From assembly GCA_038526735.1 (NCBI GenBank), contig JBCBGM010000002.1, forward strand, positions 1 to 64,000: 64,000 nt of DNA, in the 5' to 3' direction. Positions 59,910-64,000 of this stretch are shown here, one piece after another (within the stretch, counting starts at the first letter, position 1; the number at the start of each line of letters is the position of its first letter). This DNA is from Rubricella sp038526735. GTDB taxonomy: Bacteria; Pseudomonadota; Alphaproteobacteria; Rhodobacterales; Rhodobacteraceae. The notes beneath the pieces were generated by a model that worked only from the letters and a program-made list of their open reading frames with translations, searched no databases and was not told the origin of the DNA. Made by a program: the position numbers and the translations under genes.

Positions 59910-60022
59910 TTGCTCCGGTGTCGTTACGTCAGAGGGCTTGCACCTGTCGGGGCAAACCACATGGTTGGGGCACAACAGACAAGCCCGACGCGGCGTCAGA
60001 CCGTGCAGGCAGGAGGAATGGG

Positions 60023-60841
60023 ATGGCCTATCTAGACGACTTGTTCGGCGTTGCCGGAAAGACCGCGCTCGTGACCGGCGGCGGCTCTGGGATTGGCCGG
60101 ATGATGGCCGAGGCGCTGGTGCGCGCCGGTGCGCATGTTTTGATCGCAAGCCGAAAAGTGGAGGCTTGCGAAGCGGTTGCGGCTGAGTTGAATGGAATTG
60201 GGCCTGGCACGGCGGAAGGGTTTGCGGGCGATGTTTCCTCCGGTGAGGGGATCGCCGCTTTGGCCGCTGATGTCGCCCAACGCACCGACGCCCTGCACAT
60301 CCTCATCAACAATTCCGGCATCTCCTGGGGTGAACCGATGGAGAGCTTTCCGTTTGAGCAGTGGACGCGGGTGATGAACGTCAACGCAGGCGCCGTCTTT
60401 ACCCTTTCTCGGGATTTGATGCCGTTGCTAAGTGCTGCAGCCTCTGATGATGATCCGGCCCGGATCATCAATATCGGTTCGGTGATGGGCACTGTGCCGC
60501 TCGCCGAAGGGGCGTACAGCTATTCGGCCTCGAAAGCGGCGGTGCATCACATCACGCGGATCCTGGCGACGGAACTCGCCGCCAAGCGGATCACCTGCAA
60601 CGCGTTTGCGCCGGGGCCCTTCCCCTCCAAAATGACCCGCTTCGCCACCGGATCTGAGGAGCTGGCGGCGCAGGTTGGCGCCAACGTGCCGCTTGGGCGC
60701 ATCGGGCGGCCCGAAGACCTTGCTGCGGCCACTCTGTTTTTGTGCGGACGGGGCGGGAGCTATGTCTCCGGCGCGATCCTCCCAGTAGATGGAGGTATGA
60801 GCGCAATGCCACCGCCAAACCTGTTTGCGAACATCGAATGA
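60023..60841 (+). CDS. Short-chain dehydrogenase/reductase (SDR)
   Basis: 272 residues from the ATG at 60023, which has AGGAGG close upstream. Cofactor site TGGGSGIGRMMAEALVRAG, NNSGISW, and the catalytic SYSASKAAVHHITRILATEL (Tyr-x3-Lys, preceded by Ser). Resembles rhamnolipid or 3-oxoacyl-ACP reductases. The stop overlaps the ATG of a second SDR gene. Confidence 0.92.
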   Translation: MAYLDDLFGVAGKTALVTGGGSGIGRMMAEALVRAGAHVLIASRKVEACEAVAAELNGIGPGTAEGFAGDVSSGEGIAALAADVAQRTDALHILINNSGISWGEPMESFPFEQWTRVMNVNAGAVFTLSRDLMPLLSAAASDDDPARIINIGSVMGTVPLAEGAYSYSASKAAVHHITRILATELAAKRITCNAFAPGPFPSKMTRFATGSEELAAQVGANVPLGRIGRPEDLAAATLFLCGRGGSYVSGAILPVDGGMSAMPPPNLFANIE

Positions 60842-61584
60842 GCAGCTTTGAGGGAAAAACCGTCCTGATCACCGGCGCTGCGGGTGGTTTTGGCACGGGC
60901 ACGGCCCGTGCGTTTGCGGCGCGTGGGGCGAAGGTCATCCTGAGTGACCTTGACCCGGTTGGGCTGACCCGTCTTGCGGAGGAGCTGGAGGTGCCTGCCC
61001 TCGCCGGAGATGTCGCTGATCCGCAATTTCACAAAGACCTCGTTGCGTTTGCGCTGGAGCAAGGCCCCACCCTCGACATAGCGATCAACAACGCGGGGAT
61101 CGTTCACGCACCGCAGCCGCTCCATACCATCTCGGAAGATACCGCGCGCCGCGTGATCGAGGTCGATCTCTTTGGTGTGCTTTGGGCGATGCAGGCGCAG
61201 ATCAATCAAATGATCCATCAACGTTCCGGAACCATCGTGAACGTCGCCTCAGTGGCGGGCTTGAACGGCGCGCCGACACTCGGCGCCTACGCGGCGGCGA
61301 AACATGGTGTTGTCGGGCTGACCAAAACCGCCGCCGCAGAGAACGCGAAATTTGGCCTGCGGATCAACGCCGTCTGCCCCGCCTTCTCTCGCACAGCGAT
61401 GGTGGAGAGTGTGGTGCCAAATGGCGATCAAACCGCCGAAGAAAAGCTCGTGCGCGGCATTCCGATGCGGCGTGTCGCAGACGTGAATGAGATTGTGCGC
61501 GGCATCCTCTTTGCCGCCGACCCCGAGAACAGCTTCATGACCGGAGAGACGATCACACTGGATGGGGGGCTTTCAGCGCTTTAG
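60838..61584 (+). CDS. Short-chain dehydrogenase/reductase (SDR)
   Basis: 248 residues. Cofactor site TGAAGGFGTGTARAFAARG, NNAGIVHAP, catalytic VASVAGLNGAPTLGAYAAAK (Ser and the Tyr-x3-Lys). It overlaps the first SDR by ATGA, so the two are made together, perhaps acting in consecutive steps or as a heteromer. The substrates cannot be told from sequence. Confidence 0.92.
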   Translation: MSSFEGKTVLITGAAGGFGTGTARAFAARGAKVILSDLDPVGLTRLAEELEVPALAGDVADPQFHKDLVAFALEQGPTLDIAINNAGIVHAPQPLHTISEDTARRVIEVDLFGVLWAMQAQINQMIHQRSGTIVNVASVAGLNGAPTLGAYAAAKHGVVGLTKTAAAENAKFGLRINAVCPAFSRTAMVESVVPNGDQTAEEKLVRGIPMRRVADVNEIVRGILFAADPENSFMTGETITLDGGLSAL

Positions 61585-61621
61585 CTTCAGGTTTCACCGG
61601 GAAGGGAATCACCGAGCAGCG

Positions 61622-62137
61622 ATGATGATGCGTCTTTTTCTTGTTGCTGGGATTATCAGCGCGCTCACCTCTACGGCGTCACAGGCAGGGCCCTTCATCG
61701 GGTTGTCACTTGGATACGAGTGGCACCGTCTTGCGAATGCAGGCACCATTGATGGGCCAACTGCAAACGCGGAAGTTGGCATTTATGCCCCAGAGGTTGG
61801 TGGGATTATCTCAAGCCTTTCATTGCGCTACAGCCCAAACCTCGTAAACGACGCGATGCTAAGCTCTGGCAATCAGATCGGCGTTTTTGGGGCTGTAGGG
61901 TTTGAGATCAGGCCCTACCACCGGCCGTATCTGAGGGCTGGGTGGGTGCACAGCACGTTAACGATCGGCGCGAAACGACCCGTCGAAGGGCCCGCTTTGG
62001 GATTCGGCTATGTTTGGCAAAATGACCCGCAGATTGAATATTACGGCGAAGCCAACTGGATCGATTTGGCCTACCGAGGGGGCGATCACGCCGTTAGGGT
62101 CCATCAATTCCAGTTTGGGACGCGCTACCGATTCTAA
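61622..62137 (+). CDS. Small outer-membrane beta-barrel protein
   Basis: 171 residues from the ATG at 61622 (triple ATG). A signal peptide ends near residue 21 (STASQA). The rest is alternating beta strands (GLSLGYEWHRLANAG, RPYLRAGWVHSTLTIG, LGFGYVWQNDPQIEYYGEAN) and the chain ends RYRF with a terminal Phe, the usual sorting signal of the BAM complex. Could be a PagL-like or OmpW-like barrel; the catalytic His-x-Ser of PagL is not evident. Function unknown. Confidence 0.7.
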   Translation: MMMRLFLVAGIISALTSTASQAGPFIGLSLGYEWHRLANAGTIDGPTANAEVGIYAPEVGGIISSLSLRYSPNLVNDAMLSSGNQIGVFGAVGFEIRPYHRPYLRAGWVHSTLTIGAKRPVEGPALGFGYVWQNDPQIEYYGEANWIDLAYRGGDHAVRVHQFQFGTRYRF

Positions 62138-62345
62138 TTTTGGCGAGTTAGAATCCATTAAAACGATCACCCTGATTCTTAAAAAACCCTAAAAACCTCA
62201 GGCTTACACGTCGAAGTGCATGCTTTTTGGGCACACTCACCCTACAATCACGCAAGCGTTCGTCGCGAGAGTTGCCAGACGCGAGGGAGCGGTGTTTACT
62301 CCGCGTTAAGCTACCGGTGGGGGCCGGCTGCAAGGGGAAGTTGTA

Positions 62346-64000
62346 ATGGCTGTCAAAGCTGACGATCGATTGATGATGGTCCTCACCGCGGTTGTGGTGG
62401 CGATTGCGCTCGGCACAATGGTGCAAAAGGGCGAGTTCATCATGGCGGCTTTCACCTCTCCAGATGAATACCAGCCGATCGAAGACGCGTTCTCTGTGCG
62501 GGCCGGTCGGCCGCAAACCCTCGATGTGCTCTCGAATGACCTGAACGTTGTTGCCGATGACGCTGGGCGCATCTTGGTTGTTTCTCAGCCATTGTGTGGC
62601 TCAGTCCGCAGGGTTGAAGGAGGCCTTGAATACGGCGACTCAGAAACCTGCGGCGGAACGCTCTCGTTCACATATTGCGTGCCTCAGGGTGACGCATGCC
62701 CGTCAACGACAGTGAACCTCAGCATTTCTCTGCCGGAAGCGCTCGACAATCGCCCTGCCCTCGCGGCCTCCAACTTCCCGACGCTCCGCGCACCCGCCCT
62801 TGCGCAGCCTGCCGATGCGGGGCAGCAAATTGCTCCGGCAGAGGCAACCGCTGGGCTGCGGCAGCGCCCAGATAGCCCAAGCTCCATCAGTGCGCCATCG
62901 ATGGTGGCAGGGTCGGGCATGGCTACACAAAGCAGCGTGGGCGTTTCTGTCGGGTCTCTGTCGTCAGGGTTTGGCCAAGTGCCAACGCTCGGAGCGGAAA
63001 CGGCACCCTCGGTAGGGATCGCACGCCCCGGTGCCTCTGCCACGCCGAGACCCGCAACGCCGGAGTTGAACGACGGGTTCAGCGTTGCCTCTGTGGCACT
63101 GCCATCACGCCCCCTGATCCAGAACCCAACCGCACCAGCGCCCTCGCTTGGCGCGCAGCCGTCCACCTCTGGGATCGCGACGACAACCGAACAGCCTGCA
63201 GTCGCTGCGAGCATTGCACCGGCGCAACCGAGGGCCTCTCCGATCCAGGCGGCACCTCGCGTTGCAACCTCTGTTTCGCCCCAAGCGCCCAACGCTAACA
63301 GCGGGACAACACCGGTGGTGGCGAGCAACTCTACGGAGCCGCCTCAAAACGGGGTGCGCCGTTTGCGAACTTTGTCTTCGATGTTCCGACCGGGGCAAAC
63401 CTCCAATACAGACCAAGTGCAGATCGCGACGAATGACACGGCCCGGCCATCTGTGACCGGCATCGCCACACCCTCGAGCCAGCCATTGATCACCGAGCGT
63501 GCCGCTCAGGTCTTGGTGCCGACACAGCCGTCAGGGTCGTCGTCCGGGTCAGCGCCGAGCCTGCCCACAGCACCACAAACCGAGCAAATTGCCCTTCTCG
63601 ACACGCCGAGCGTCCCAGCTTTGCCACGCCGAAGCACCACGGCCGCAGCTCCGCTTCGGATCGAATCCAACGCGGCGCCCGCTGAAGACGTCGCTCCGGT
63701 TCAGGAACTGGCCAGTCTCGCACCCGAGGCCACCGCACCTGTTGCGCCGGCGGCGGCACCGTCGATCGCATCCTGCGGCGTGAGCGTTTCGGTGATTGGC
63801 CAACCGGGCGAGATGCTTGTGGCCGACATCATGTCAGCTTGCCGCCCTGACACGGTTGTAACGGTTGAGCACGCCGGACTAATGTTTGACGTCCTTACCA
63901 ACGCTGCGGGCACCGCAGTGGTTGAGTTCCCAGCGCTTGCCGAAAATGCGCAGGTCACCGTGAGCTTTGCAGACGGCACCTCTGCCACCTCCGGGGTGAT
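62346..64000 (+). CDS. Membrane-anchored Pro/Ala/Ser-rich protein, incomplete at window end
   Basis: The frame is open from the ATG at 62346 to the last base with no stop, giving at least 551 residues. One N-terminal membrane helix (about 9-26, MMVLTAVVVAIALGTMV), then a domain with YQPIEDAFSVRAGRPQTLDV and LSNDLN, a bacterial Ig/cadherin-like start, with paired cysteines (84, 102, 111, 118). A long Pro/Ala/Ser/Thr-rich linker runs to about 470. A second beta-type domain begins SCGVSVSVIGQPGEMLVADI. Reminiscent of large Rhodobacteraceae cell-envelope proteins sometimes labelled 'translocase', but I do not assign a role. Confidence 0.8.
   Translation, partial: MAVKADDRLMMVLTAVVVAIALGTMVQKGEFIMAAFTSPDEYQPIEDAFSVRAGRPQTLDVLSNDLNVVADDAGRILVVSQPLCGSVRRVEGGLEYGDSETCGGTLSFTYCVPQGDACPSTTVNLSISLPEALDNRPALAASNFPTLRAPALAQPADAGQQIAPAEATAGLRQRPDSPSSISAPSMVAGSGMATQSSVGVSVGSLSSGFGQVPTLGAETAPSVGIARPGASATPRPATPELNDGFSVASVALPSRPLIQNPTAPAPSLGAQPSTSGIATTTEQPAVAASIAPAQPRASPIQAAPRVATSVSPQAPNANSGTTPVVASNSTEPPQNGVRRLRTLSSMFRPGQTSNTDQVQIATNDTARPSVTGIATPSSQPLITERAAQVLVPTQPSGSSSGSAPSLPTAPQTEQIALLDTPSVPALPRRSTTAAAPLRIESNAAPAEDVAPVQELASLAPEATAPVAPAAAPSIASCGVSVSVIGQPGEMLVADIMSACRPDTVVTVEHAGLMFDVLTNAAGTAVVEFPALAENAQVTVSFADGTSATSGV

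Noticed and set aside
60200..60230. Sigma-54 -24/-12-like sequence (TGGCAC...TTGC)
   Set aside because: It lies within the first SDR gene and has no suitable downstream start; chance in GC-rich sequence.
61622..62137. PagL lipid A deacylase
   Set aside because: Barrel topology fits, but the catalytic His-x-Ser motif is not visible near the C-terminus.

Overview
The window is a compact, GC-rich stretch of an alphaproteobacterial chromosome, almost certainly from the marine Roseobacter group (Rhodobacteraceae). The evidence is the gene order lptC-lptA-lptB-rpoN-hpf-ptsN, an F0 ATP synthase operon with separate b and b' genes and no F1 genes beside it, the dapB / rbfA-truB-rpsO-pnp neighbourhood, a DUF2794 protein, a DUF5928 glycosyltransferase and a VCBS/Hint protein. 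I see no rRNA, tRNA, insertion sequence, prophage or CRISPR array. About 70 protein genes fill nearly all the sequence; only one gene-free stretch exceeds 300 bases (21609-21961).

Layout. 1-5170: a short RNase D, LPS export (LptC, LptA, LptB), sigma-54, hibernation factor and PtsN. 5128-15294: a cell-surface polysaccharide region with a two-module sulfotransferase, four glycosyltransferases, GalU, KdsB, CysQ and, divergently, a KpsM-like export permease. Together these look like parts of a sulfated, Kdo-linked capsule pathway. 15296-22306: LysR, a lysozyme-like lipoprotein, an AEC transporter, HspQ, a large RTX/PPC repeat protein, a divergent gamma-glutamyltransferase and DUF2794. 22303-27835: peroxiredoxin, RNase R, a membrane protein, a DsbA-like thioredoxin, DUF721 and MutY. 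27898-35239: a tightly overlapped alkB-glycosyltransferase-flavoprotein operon, an NsrR-like Rrf2 regulator, a PA0069-type radical SAM protein, an atypical TrpF, a GNAT and an AhpD-like protein. 35288-37811: the F0 operon. 38028-42948: ArsR-type regulator, DapA, lytic transglycosylase, DMT transporter and RluA.

42926-44364 holds the most unusual pair: a HlyC-type toxin-activating lysine acyltransferase overlapping by one base with a VCBS/Hint autoprocessing protein that has no RTX repeats. 44504-47016: ArsH, ArsC and a GntP-like permease. 47197-57980: the pnp-rpsO-truB-rbfA core, interrupted by other genes. These include an SbtA/SbtB bicarbonate-uptake pair with a divergent LysR gene and an operator-like array of TTCTGA elements, and a second two-module sulfotransferase. 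58072-62137: DapB, an MDR oxidoreductase, two coupled SDRs and a small outer-membrane barrel. From 62346 a membrane-anchored, Pro/Ala/Ser-rich protein runs off the end.

The themes are envelope biogenesis (LPS export, capsule, sulfation, peptidoglycan turnover, secreted repeat proteins) set among conserved housekeeping genes for RNA decay, ribosome assembly, lysine biosynthesis and ATP synthesis. Protein calls rest on recognised motifs and gene order, without database searches.
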